64,000 bases of DNA from Hungatella hathewayi (GTDB taxonomy: Bacteria; Bacillota; Clostridia; Lachnospirales; Lachnospiraceae): NCBI GenBank assembly GCA_025149285.1, contig CP102274.1, positions 1,193,501 to 1,257,500 of the forward strand, given 5' to 3'. A program made the position numbers and the translations under genes. Positions 41,631-48,860 of the stretch are shown piece by piece. Numbering within the stretch: the first letter of the stretch is position 1; every line of letters starts with the position of its first letter. The notes under the pieces were generated by a model. It was not told the DNA's origin, made no database searches, and saw only the letters and a list, made by a program, of their open reading frames with translations.

Positions 41631-42650
41631 ATGGTAGAGAAGATACTCGAAAATGTAGTCAATGAGATGGCACCGCATCTCAGCCAGGATCAGCTGGAGC
41701 ACTTAAGCAATGTACTGTACGTCAATTTCCACGGCATGGAAGTCCAGGAGCAGTGCACGGAGCTGACGGCCAGCGGGGAAGACGGCGACGAGGCTAAGAT
41801 CCGAATGTTTGTGGCTTCGAAAAAGGCGGTGAATCGGCAGACCAATACGTTAAAGCAGTACACCCGGGAGATCTGCAATATGCTGGATTTCCTGGGGAAG
41901 CGCTTGGAGGATATCACCGGCATGGATCTGCGGTATTATTACGGTGTGATGAGGGAGCGCCGAGGGATTAAGATGTCAACGATGCAGACACGGCTCCATT
42001 ACCTGTCCAGCTTCTGGGACTTTATGATCACAGAGGATCTGGTGAGCAGCAATCCAGTTAAAAAGGTAGGTCTATTAAAGATCGAGAAGACAATCAAAAA
42101 GCCGTTCTCGGCAGCAGAGATGGAAGCGCTGCGGACCAGCTGCAGCGAGCTGCGGGATCGAGCGCTGGTAGAATTTCTATATAGTACCGGCGTCAGGGTT
42201 TCGGAACTGGTATCGCTTAACGTGGGAGATATTGAGATGGGGAAACAAGAACTTATTGTATATGGTAAGGGTAGCAAGGAGAGAAAGACATATTTGACAG
42301 ATGGAGCTAAGTTCTATCTGCGCCGATATCTTAGGACGCGCTGTGAAAATGAAGGAATGACCATGGAGGAGTTACAGGGCCGGCCGTTGTTCGCGACGCT
42401 GGACCGGCCGCATGGCCGCCTGACGGTAGCCGGGGTACAGTATATGCTCCGCCAGTTGGGGCGGAGAGCCGGAGTTGAGGGAGTGCACCCACATCGATTC
42501 CGTCGGACGATCGCAACGGATCTTTTATCCCGTGGAATGCCGATCGAGCAGGTCAAGGAGTTCCTGGGACACGAGAAGCTAGACACGACAATGATCTATT
42601 GTACCGTTAAGACCGAAAGCGTCCAGGCATCGCATAGAAAATACGCTTAA
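41631..42650 (+). CDS. Tyrosine recombinase (shufflon-type invertase of the fibre locus)
   Basis: 339 aa from ATG 41631 with GAAGGAGGGCTTATTTAT upstream. N-terminal SAM-like DNA-binding domain (~80-165), then the XerC/D-type catalytic domain with the full set of residues: Arg in YSTGVRVSELV (~188), Lys in VYGKGSKERK, HPHRFRRT (~286), LGHEKLDTT and the nucleophile in MIYCTV (~322). The phage already has a serine integrase, and this gene is flanked on both sides by silent fibre cassettes and four short sites. It is therefore the probable enzyme of cassette exchange, like Rci of plasmid shufflons. Confidence 0.9.
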   Translation: MVEKILENVVNEMAPHLSQDQLEHLSNVLYVNFHGMEVQEQCTELTASGEDGDEAKIRMFVASKKAVNRQTNTLKQYTREICNMLDFLGKRLEDITGMDLRYYYGVMRERRGIKMSTMQTRLHYLSSFWDFMITEDLVSSNPVKKVGLLKIEKTIKKPFSAAEMEALRTSCSELRDRALVEFLYSTGVRVSELVSLNVGDIEMGKQELIVYGKGSKERKTYLTDGAKFYLRRYLRTRCENEGMTMEELQGRPLFATLDRPHGRLTVAGVQYMLRQLGRRAGVEGVHPHRFRRTIATDLLSRGMPIEQVKEFLGHEKLDTTMIYCTVKTESVQASHRKYA

Positions 42651-42768
42651 AAACTGTATATTATATGCTGATTTAAGCGGGCTTTTGGGGTCGCTCTATT
42701 AAGTTTACCCTGATGGCCATGCAAGCGCGGGAAACGGGCAAAATGAAGGTGATATGAGCACTGAATGA

Positions 42769-42780
42769 TATAGTGATTTA
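42769..42780 (+). repeat. Inversion site C (TATAGTGATTTA)
   Basis: Differs from sites A and B at the first base. Preceded by TGAATGA, similar to TAAATGA at site D. Same orientation as site A, so A-C recombination would delete the segment between them, including the recombinase. Confidence 0.8.
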
Positions 42781-43104
42781 GCTGTGGCAATCGGCGAGAC
42801 ATCAAATATAACGAGCGCCAGTTTCACTGGCAAGATCATTTGGCAAAATTTAGGAAGACTAACGACACTGAGTTTTGAGCTTACGACAAAAAAAGAACTT
42901 GCTTCTGGGGCTACATACGAGCTTATCTCGATTGCGGAAGGTATACCCAGTAAAAAGGCCAATTGTGTGCTGACGACATCTGATGGTAAACCGTACTACT
43001 GCTATTCGTCGCCTGATGGCAAGTTTTATGTTGCAAACTATACCGGTGCAGCTATCCCTGCCAACAAGGTATTATACGGTCAAATAGCCTTTATTTCCGC
43101 GTAA
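42769..43104 (+). other. Silent tail-fibre C-terminal cassette C
   Basis: Read from site C: Y-S-D-L then 107 residues (AVAIGETSNITSASFTGKII ... NKVLYGQIAFISA, stop TAA). An in-frame stop just before the site and the lack of a ribosome site show it is not expressed alone. It needs inversion to become joined to the fibre gene. The sequence is unlike A and B, so it may give a different receptor specificity. Confidence 0.85.
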
Positions 43105-43110
43105 AAATGA

Positions 43111-43310
43111 TCAATTTACCGTTACTGGTATTGACCATATAATTTCCCATTGTGCTGTTTTGGGATTATACCTTACCAGATTGACACCATTATTATAAAA
43201 TTAACCAGCGATTTTGATCCATCGTTATGTTTAAAAACAAAATATCTTTTTTCGCCGTCAGTGCCGAATTCCATACCATTAACGTTTCCAACGATAGCTA
43301 AATCACTATA
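43111..43310 (-). pseudogene. Silent tail-fibre cassette D, broken by a one-base loss
   Basis: Minus strand from site D: Y-S-D-L AIVGNVNGMEFGTDGEKRYF VFKHNDGSKSLVNF, then the frame is lost at a TTTT run (near 43193-43200) and ends early in IIMVSIW-stop. Adding one T restores YNNGVNLVRYNPKTAQWEII WSIPVTVN and a stop (TGA at 43111-43113), ~62 residues in all. This is decay, a phase-variable tract or a sequencing slip. Confidence 0.75.
43299..43310 (-). repeat. Inversion site D
   Basis: Minus-strand TATAGTGATTTA with the same flank as site C. Inverted relative to A and C. A-D inversion would flip ~2.3 kb including the recombinase. Confidence 0.8.
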
Positions 43311-43343
43311 TCATTTAGTCAACACCACAAAAATGAAAATTCT

Positions 43344-43363
43344 GGCCCTTAAAGGGCCTTTTT
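43344..43363 (+). terminator. Terminator closing the fibre cassette locus
   Basis: GGCCCTT / AAGGGCC hairpin with a T run at 43359-43363, directly after site D. Marks the right border of the variable locus. Confidence 0.8.
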
Positions 43364-43396
43364 ATATACAAAAAATCAAGAAAGGAAGTAAAAATT

Positions 43397-44137
43397 ATGG
43401 AAAAAATCAGAATTGGAAATCAGGAGACTCTTTTTGAGATCGAATCGATCCGTCCGGTATCGGAAAATGTCATGCAGCTTGTATTTCCTGATACCGTGCC
43501 ATCTGTATGGGGGGATATCACCATCTACACGGACGATGGCACGGAAGCAACTACTTTGACAGGTTATGACACAGTGTATCGTGATGAGGGCCAGACTGTG
43601 TATCTGTCTAACGATGGAAGCGTCTATACAGCGCCTGAGACGCCAGAGGGGCCGGGAGAACCGCCGGAGCCATATATTCCAACACTGGAGGAGCTGCAGG
43701 CCGCAAAACGCCGGGAGATATCCGTAGCCTGCCAGCAGATTATCTATCAGGGCGTTAATGTTCAACTATCAGATGGCAGTACCGATCATTTCGCGCTGAC
43801 GATCGAGGACCAGCTTAATCTCTTCGGTAAGCAGATCCAGGTAACCTCTGGTGCTGCTCAAATTGAGTATCATGCAGACGGCCAGCCGTGCCGCTTTTAC
43901 AGCGCGGAAGATATGCAGGCTATCATTACGGCAGCCATGTGGCACGTAAGCTACCACACGACCTACTGTAACGCGATTAATATGTGGATTGCAGGTTGCG
44001 AGACTGCAGAGGAGATACAGGTAATTTTTTATGGTGCAGATGTCCCACCGGCATACCAGTCAGAGGTGCTGCAGTCATACTTGACGCAGATCGCTGCAAT
44101 TGCGGGAGGTAATGCAGATGGCGCTGATCCTGCGTAA
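43397..44137 (+). CDS. Hypothetical phage tail-region protein
   Basis: 246 aa, AAAGGAAGTAAAAATT upstream. N-terminal beta domain (MEKIRIGNQETLFEIESIRP), a proline-rich hinge (ETPEGPGEPPEPYIPTLEEL, ~85-105) and a C-terminal helical domain (CQQIIYQGVNVQLSDGSTDH onward). The layout resembles tail-tip or fibre-assembly accessory proteins (DUF4376-like C-terminus), but I cannot name it with confidence. It lies just outside the invertible locus, so it stays fixed. Confidence 0.6.
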   Translation: MEKIRIGNQETLFEIESIRPVSENVMQLVFPDTVPSVWGDITIYTDDGTEATTLTGYDTVYRDEGQTVYLSNDGSVYTAPETPEGPGEPPEPYIPTLEELQAAKRREISVACQQIIYQGVNVQLSDGSTDHFALTIEDQLNLFGKQIQVTSGAAQIEYHADGQPCRFYSAEDMQAIITAAMWHVSYHTTYCNAINMWIAGCETAEEIQVIFYGADVPPAYQSEVLQSYLTQIAAIAGGNADGADPA

Positions 44138-44537
44138 GTACTTGGTGTTGATGGCTACCGGCGGTCTGTTGTATGTGGCTCTGGAGCTTGTCTGGCGTGG
44201 TCGGAGCCACTGGACCATGTTTTTACTGGGCGGGACTTGCTTTATCTGCCTGGGGCTGATCAATGAGATCCTGCCATGGAGCATGGCGCTGTGGAAGCAG
44301 ATCCTGATCGGCATGGCCACCATAACCGTTCTGGAGTTTATTACAGGCTGCATAGTCAACCTGTGGTTGGGCTGGAATATCTGGGATTACAGCGGGCTGT
44401 CTGGTAATATACTCGGTCAGATCTGCCCGCAGTATTGCCTTCTGTGGCTGCCGGTAAGCTTGGCTGGAATCGTCCTGGACGACTGGCTGCGGTACTGGTG
44501 GTGGGGTGAGGAGAGGCCGCGATATAAATTATTTTGA
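44118..44537 (+). CDS. Multi-pass membrane protein (putative ABC-transporter type IV family)
   Basis: 139 aa from ATG 44118 with GGGAGGTAATGCAG upstream. About four hydrophobic segments (YLVLMATGGLLYVALELVW, WTMFLLGGTCFICLGLINEI, QILIGMATITVLEFITGCIV, YCLLWLPVSLAGIVLDDWL). Similar to the PF06541-type membrane proteins often found in clostridial prophages beside holins. A lysis or superinfection role is inference. Confidence 0.65.
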   Translation: MALILRKYLVLMATGGLLYVALELVWRGRSHWTMFLLGGTCFICLGLINEILPWSMALWKQILIGMATITVLEFITGCIVNLWLGWNIWDYSGLSGNILGQICPQYCLLWLPVSLAGIVLDDWLRYWWWGEERPRYKLF

Positions 44538-44553
44538 AAGGACGGTGCCATAT

Positions 44554-44871
44554 GTGATTGAAACGGAGTTCATTGAGCGTTTGACAAAAGTCGAAGAGCG
44601 ATCAAAGAGTAATACTCACCAGATAGATGATCTGAAGCCGGTTATTAATGAGATCCATACAATGTCTAAGACTATGGTGGAGTTGATTGGTGAGGTGAAA
44701 TATACAAATGAGAATGTATCAGAACTAAAGGACAAAGTAGAGATTCTGGAGAAGGAACCAGCGAAGCAGTGGTCGGCAACGAAAAAAACATTTTTTACAT
44801 CAATTACCAGCTCCATCGGAACAGCGGTGGCGGCTGGTATTTTGTATTTATTAAGTAGAGGAGGATTTTGA
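44554..44871 (+). CDS. XhlA-like hemolysin/holin-associated protein
   Basis: 105 aa from GTG 44554 with GAAAGGACGGTGCC upstream. A coiled coil (~10-70) followed by a C-terminal membrane segment (SITSSIGTAVAAGILYLLS) is the XhlA pattern. In PBSX, XhlA acts with the holin XhlB and the amidase XlyA in lysis. Confidence 0.82.
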   Translation: MIETEFIERLTKVEERSKSNTHQIDDLKPVINEIHTMSKTMVELIGEVKYTNENVSELKDKVEILEKEPAKQWSATKKTFFTSITSSIGTAVAAGILYLLSRGGF

Positions 44872-44872
44872 T

Positions 44873-45073
44873 ATGAACGAGAAAACAAAGAGATGGATTA
44901 AAGCCGCAGGAATCCGGGCAGTCAAGACCATGGCACAGACCGCAGTAGCTACGATCGGCACAGCTGCCGTGCTGGGCGATGTCAACGGTCCGATGGTAAT
45001 CAGTGCATCGGTACTGGCCGGAGTGCTGTCGCTACTTACCAGCGTGGCCGGGCTGCCGGAGATAACAGAATAG
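44873..45073 (+). CDS. Phage holin
   Basis: 66 aa, AGAGGAGGATTTTGAT upstream. Amphipathic start then two hydrophobic stretches (TMAQTAVATIGTAAVLG, MVISASVLAGVLSLLTSVAG), matching small r1t/LLH-type holins. It should form the membrane lesion that releases the amidase. Confidence 0.82.
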   Translation: MNEKTKRWIKAAGIRAVKTMAQTAVATIGTAAVLGDVNGPMVISASVLAGVLSLLTSVAGLPEITE

Positions 45074-45089
45074 TTTCGACGGTCGAAAC
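45073..45089. repeat. Palindrome GTTTCGACGGTCGAAAC, copy 3
   Basis: Perfect copy touching the holin stop codon. It is the only one of three copies outside a coding frame. Confidence 0.75.
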
Positions 45090-45136
45090 TCCCAGCCGGC
45101 AGGGTGAGAGCCGGAGCTGCTGCGAGATCGCAAAAA

Positions 45137-45167
45137 GTTGTGATATTACAACTTGTGACGTCACAAG
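45137..45167. repeat. Paired palindromes between holin and amidase
   Basis: GTTGT...ACAAC (45137-45152) abuts the perfect 16-bp palindrome CTTGTGACGTCACAAG (45152-45167). They lie in the 144-base gap between the holin and amidase genes and could be operators or mRNA hairpins controlling lysis timing. A G/C-rich stretch with TTTT follows at ~45171-45197, a possible attenuator. Confidence 0.5.
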
Positions 45168-45217
45168 ATTTTGGGCCTGGGGGAACCTGGGCCTTTTCAT
45201 ATTTAAGGAGGACGATT

Positions 45218-45967
45218 ATGTTACCTATTACGAAACAAATCAAACAGATTAATTGCTACGCAAGTCAGAATCACCCAAAGTACATCGTGATCCACGAGAC
45301 AGACAACTTTAAAAAGGGCGCCGGAGCTGAATCTCATGCCAGAGCGCACAACAACGGCAACCTTGATACATCGGTCCATTATTACGTTGATGATGTAGCA
45401 ATCTACCAGACACTCAACCATACAGACGGAGCATGGGCCGTCGGCAAGCAGTACGGCACGCCGTTGGTGGCCGGAGTCAATAACAACAATACGATCAATA
45501 TCGAGATATGTGTTAATCCGGACAGCGATTATGACAAGGCGCGGCTTAACTGCGTGGATCTGGTGAGACATCTGATCCAGGAGACGGGGATCCCTGCTGA
45601 TCGGGTAATCCGGCACTACGATGCGAAACGGAAGTGGTGCCCTCGCAAGATGATGGACAATCCGGAGTTATGGACGGACTTCTGCCTGCGGATCCGCGGC
45701 CAGGAAGACGACGTGAAGAGTTTCGAGGACGGAGCCGGGAACTGGCATTTCACGATCAATGGAGAACTGCAGAAAGCGCGGTGGATTAAGTACAAGAATA
45801 AGTGGTTCTATGTGGACGATGCTGGGAACATGGTAACCGGTTATGCGATTATCGGCGGTCTGGCCTACATGCTTAATCCGTCAAAAGTGGATATGGCGAC
45901 GTACGGGGCGTTGTTGGTCACGAATAATCTCAGCCAGGGCAATCTCGAGGTGCAGTGGGTAGGGTAG
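45218..45967 (+). CDS. N-acetylmuramoyl-L-alanine amidase (endolysin)
   Basis: 249 aa from ATG 45218 with AAGGAGGACGATT upstream; a longer in-frame version from 45104 has no ribosome site. Amidase_2 (T7 lysozyme-type) domain with zinc-ligand context YIVIHETDNF (~25) and DRVIRHYDAKRKWCPRKM (~135), then a short C-terminal cell-wall-binding repeat-like segment (WIKYKNKWFYVDDAGNMVTG). Degrades host peptidoglycan at lysis. Confidence 0.92.
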   Translation: MLPITKQIKQINCYASQNHPKYIVIHETDNFKKGAGAESHARAHNNGNLDTSVHYYVDDVAIYQTLNHTDGAWAVGKQYGTPLVAGVNNNNTINIEICVNPDSDYDKARLNCVDLVRHLIQETGIPADRVIRHYDAKRKWCPRKMMDNPELWTDFCLRIRGQEDDVKSFEDGAGNWHFTINGELQKARWIKYKNKWFYVDDAGNMVTGYAIIGGLAYMLNPSKVDMATYGALLVTNNLSQGNLEVQWVG

Positions 45968-46042
45968 TCAATACTTGTCACCTTTGTCCCCTTTTTGCAT
46001 ATAATAAACTATAATTTATCATATTAAAAGGGGAAATAAATC

Positions 46043-46273
46043 ATGTGTAATATATGTAGATGTCTCTGTGGTAACTGGTGTGGTTGTAGAAATAATTGCT
46101 GTAATAATTGCTGCAGATGCGTATGCAACAATCCCTGTGAGAATAAATGCAATTGCAGCGATAACAATTGCTGTTTCGATCCATGCGCCAGAGAGAGAAA
46201 AGAAGCTTATGAGGCCGGATTTAGAGACGGCTGTAATAATGCTTCCTGCAGGCAGAATAACTGTGGCTGCTAA
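46043..46273 (+). CDS. Extremely Cys-rich small protein (moron)
   Basis: 76 aa with about a third cysteine, in CxxC and CC clusters (CRCLCGNWCGCRNNCCNNCC). The C-terminal third is charged helix (ARERKEAYEAGFRDGC). AAAAGGGGAAATAAATC precedes the ATG. TATAAT sequences (46002 and 46010 areas) and a downstream terminator suggest it is transcribed alone. It could be a metallothionein-like or surface protein. No family is recognised. Confidence 0.65.
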   Translation: MCNICRCLCGNWCGCRNNCCNNCCRCVCNNPCENKCNCSDNNCCFDPCARERKEAYEAGFRDGCNNASCRQNNCGC

Positions 46274-46290
46274 TGGATAGATACAAAAAG

Positions 46291-46311
46291 GGCGGTCCGC
46301 AGTGGGCCGCC
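46291..46311 (+). terminator. Hairpin after the Cys-rich gene
   Basis: GGCGGTCC / GGGCCGCC with loop GCAGT. The T run after it is poor, so termination may rely on the next hairpin. Confidence 0.45.
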
Positions 46312-46394
46312 TATTGTCATAACTATATTTATCTGCTATACTGTTTGTAGATGGGGGAGCGGTGGCAAGCCCGCCCTCCCTTGTCTTTTCTCTT

Positions 46395-46419
46395 AAGCCT
46401 ATTCGGGCTTATTTTTTTT
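46395..46419 (+). terminator. Rho-independent terminator at the right end of the phage
   Basis: AAGCCT / GGGCTT hairpin followed by eight T. It would stop rightward phage transcripts before attR. The remaining sequence from 46274 to 46509 has no gene; GC-rich inverted segments occur near 46351-46381 and 46470-46512. Confidence 0.7.
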
Positions 46420-46509
46420 GCATCACACCACGGTCCGAAAAACGTTATATAAGTATGCTCATATCAGCAGGGCGGCAGCTGCCCCCATTAGCTCCGCCCT
46501 GTCTCCTAT

Positions 46510-46692
46510 CTACATCAACCGGTATCTCGTGTCCGGTGTGCGCTGCGTCAAAGACCACATGGCGGTAATATCCATGTTGAGGAGTATCTCAGCCATCTCG
46601 CGAGTCTCCTGATACTTTGCGTTTCTGGAAGCCTGGGCGTGCCGCTGGTAAGTTTCGATCAATTCAAAAAACAATTCGTCTGTTCTGTTCAT
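46510..46692 (-). CDS. Small hypothetical protein beside attR
   Basis: 60 aa (MNRTDELFFELIETYQRHAQ...), with ATTGGAGGGAGAGAAAAG before the ATG at 46692. Helical. It starts ~25 bases from the phage attachment-site arm; in the circular phage it would lie next to the integrase across attP, both on the same strand. A regulatory role in integration or excision is possible but not shown. Confidence 0.55.
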   Translation of the reverse strand: MNRTDELFFELIETYQRHAQASRNAKYQETREMAEILLNMDITAMWSLTQRTPDTRYRLM

Positions 46693-46717
46693 CTTTTCTC
46701 TCCCTCCAATTTCTATC

Positions 46718-46745
46718 TTACCGTTAAATGATATTAACCGACCGG
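46718..46745. other. attR of the prophage
   Basis: TTACCGTTAA (46718-46727) is the left arm of the phage site, and ACCGG (46741-46745) is shared with attL. feoB resumes in frame immediately (GGA AAC TGG CCC GGC). The rebuilt attP is 47 bp between outer arm edges and its centre falls at the A of ACCGG, placing the likely crossover in ACCGG. Confidence 0.85.
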
Positions 46746-48558
46746 AAACTGGCCCGGCAAGACCGTGGCCAACGCCCAGGGTTACGCAAGTGACGGAGAG
46801 CAGGGCTACGTTATGGTGGATATCCCCGGCTGTTACTCTCTGATGGCCCATTCTACAGAGGAAGAGGTGGCAAGGGATTTTATCTGTTTTGAAAATCCGG
46901 ATGCGGTCATCGTCGTCTGTGATGCCACCTGTCTGGAACGAAACTTAAACCTGGTGCTTCAGATCTTAGAGGCCAACAGGCGGGCGGTTGTCTGCGTCAA
47001 CCTTATGGATGAAGCAAAGAAGAAATCCATTACGATCCGGTTCGATATCCTGGAGGAGCGGCTGGGAGTTCCCGTCATCGGTACCGCGGCCAGAAGCGGG
47101 AAAGGGCTGGAACAGATCTACGAAGGGCTTAACCGTGTGCTGGAACTGAAAAGAGAGATGGTGGAAGCAGAAGAGGTAGAGGCAGAAGAAGCCACAGAGG
47201 CAAAGGAAGCCACAGAGGCAGAAGAAGCCGTAGAAGCAGAAAAATCCGTAGACAGACGATTTGCGGAAAATCCGGCGCCGCGGATTCTTATCCGGTATCC
47301 GGAATACATTGAGGCGGCTATCGCCCGGCTTACCCCGGCGGTAAAGAAGACAGCCGGTGAAGGAGTCAATATCCGCTGGCTCTGTGCCCGTCTCCTGGAT
47401 TCCAATGAAAATCTGATGGAGGCCGTCCGCAAATATCTCACACCGGTGGCAGAATCGGAGGAAGTCTCCTCCCTTCTGATGGAAATCCGGGAGGAATGGC
47501 AGGAACGCGGCATCTCGCAGAAACAGGTGAGCGATGATATGGCGTCCGTCTTTATCCGAAAAGCAGAATTTCTCTGCCGGGGCGCGGTTGTATTTGAAAA
47601 TCAGACGTATGACAAGAAGGATCGCCTCCTGGACCGTCTGTTTACAAGCAAGGCCACAGGATTCCCCATTATGTTTCTGATTCTTCTGGGAGTTTTCTGG
47701 CTGACGATCACAGGAGCCAACTATCCGTCGGAACTGTTAAGCAGCGGCCTGTTCTGGCTGGAGGACCGGATCAGCGATCTGTTTCTTACCGCCGGCATGC
47801 CTGTTGTCTTAAATGATCTTCTCGTCCACGGCGTTTACCGCGTGCTGGCCTGGGTTATTTCAGTTATGCTGCCGCCAATGGCAATCTTTTTCCCGCTGTT
47901 TACGCTGCTGGAGGACTTCGGTTATCTTCCAAGAGTTGCGTTTAACCTGGACCGGTGTTTCAAGCGCTGTGCCGCCTGCGGAAAACAGGCATTGACCATG
48001 TGCATGGGCTTTGGCTGCAATGCCGCCGGGATCATTGGCTGCCGCATCATCGACTCACCGAGGGAACGTCTGATCGCCATGATTACGAACAACTTTGTCC
48101 CATGCAATGGCCGTTTCCCGACCATGATTGCCATCATCACCATGTTTTTCGTGGGAAGTGCCGCCGGGGCATTTTCCTCCGTTCTGTCCGCTGCAATCCT
48201 GGCGGGAGTCATCGTGCTCGGCGTGCTCATGACGCTTCTGATTTCAAAGATTTTATCGGCTACCGTGTTAAAGGGCGTGCCCTCCTCCTTCACGCTGGAA
48301 CTGCCGCCATACCGGAAGCCGCAGATTGGAAAGGTCATCGTCCGCTCCATTTTCGACAGAACCTTATTCGTACTGGGCCGCGCCATCGCGGTGGCGGCAC
48401 CGGCAGGTCTGATTATCTGGCTGATGGCGAACATCTCTGTGGGGGATGCAACGCTTCTGGCACACTGCTCCGGATTCTTAGATCCCTTTGCCCGGGTGAT
48501 TGGAATGGACGGCGTCATACTGCTGGCATTTATTCTCGGCTTTCCGGCTAACGCCTGA
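46744..48558 (+). pseudogene. feoB: feoB middle fragment, cut at both ends by mobile elements
   Basis: ~604 codons continuing from the 5' fragment: GNWPGKTV, G3 VDIPGCYSL, G4 NLMDEA, G5-like GTAARSGKG, a Glu-Ala-rich low-complexity stretch (repeated EATEAKEATEAEE near 47164-47245), then membrane segments and the FeoB signature CGKQALTMCMGFGCNAAGII. It breaks off in LLAFILGFPAN, which normally goes on to further gate helices, and ends A-stop in new DNA. It lacks its own start. The final part of feoB should lie beyond the second element. Confidence 0.92.
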
Positions 48559-48563
48559 GTTAT

Positions 48564-48622
48564 AATAAGCATAACCTCAGAAAAGCTTGCAACCATGCGG
48601 CTTTCACCGGGTTATGCTTATT
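48564..48622. other. Long imperfect hairpin at the element's left end
   Basis: AATAAGCATAACC (48564-48576) and GGTTATGCTTATT (48610-48622) are perfect 13-bp inverted repeats, with AAAGC/GCTTT nested inside and TTTTCT after. This could be a terminator, or a recombinase arm since it starts ~10 bases from the feoB junction. From here to 48860 there is no gene and no promoter I can support. Confidence 0.55.
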
Positions 48623-48860
48623 TTCTATTCATTCAGCAATTCAGACGTAGGGGATAAAAACAGTAGAGAATGGAATATTACAGTGACAAAATTAATGAAG
48701 GAGAGCTGTCTGCATTGAAGTCCTGATATCTGACTACAGTTGATCCATTTAATCTGAATAGGTGAAGAGAAAACATACTGTAAAGTACCAATGAGAGGAG
48801 GATCGTGTCGTTTTTTCTTTTTTATCCAAACTTTGAAGCAGCAAGAAAGGAATTACAAAA

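Larger units (their letters stand above)
1219..46745. mobile_element. Temperate contractile-tailed prophage inserted in feoB
   Basis: Bounded by ACCGG at 1219-1223 and again at 46741-46745, with feoB codons on the outer side of each copy. It carries a serine integrase at one end, an immunity region, replication genes, a full head and contractile-tail set, holin and amidase. Almost everything except the immunity side is on the plus strand in normal phage order. The tail genes follow the Xkd order of the B. subtilis PBSX family. The head genes (portal, Mu F-like minor head, GP20-like scaffold, capsid) are of a siphovirus/SPP1 type. No structural gene looks broken, so it may be inducible. Confidence 0.95.

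Noticed and set aside
43150..43437. 95-codon plus-strand frame over cassette D
   Set aside because: It crosses the inversion site and terminator and has no ribosome site; the minus-strand cassette explains the sequence.
46765..48558. Independent protein starting at GTG 46765
   Set aside because: The frame continues upstream into GNWPGK and joins the 5' feoB fragment; it is a gene remnant.
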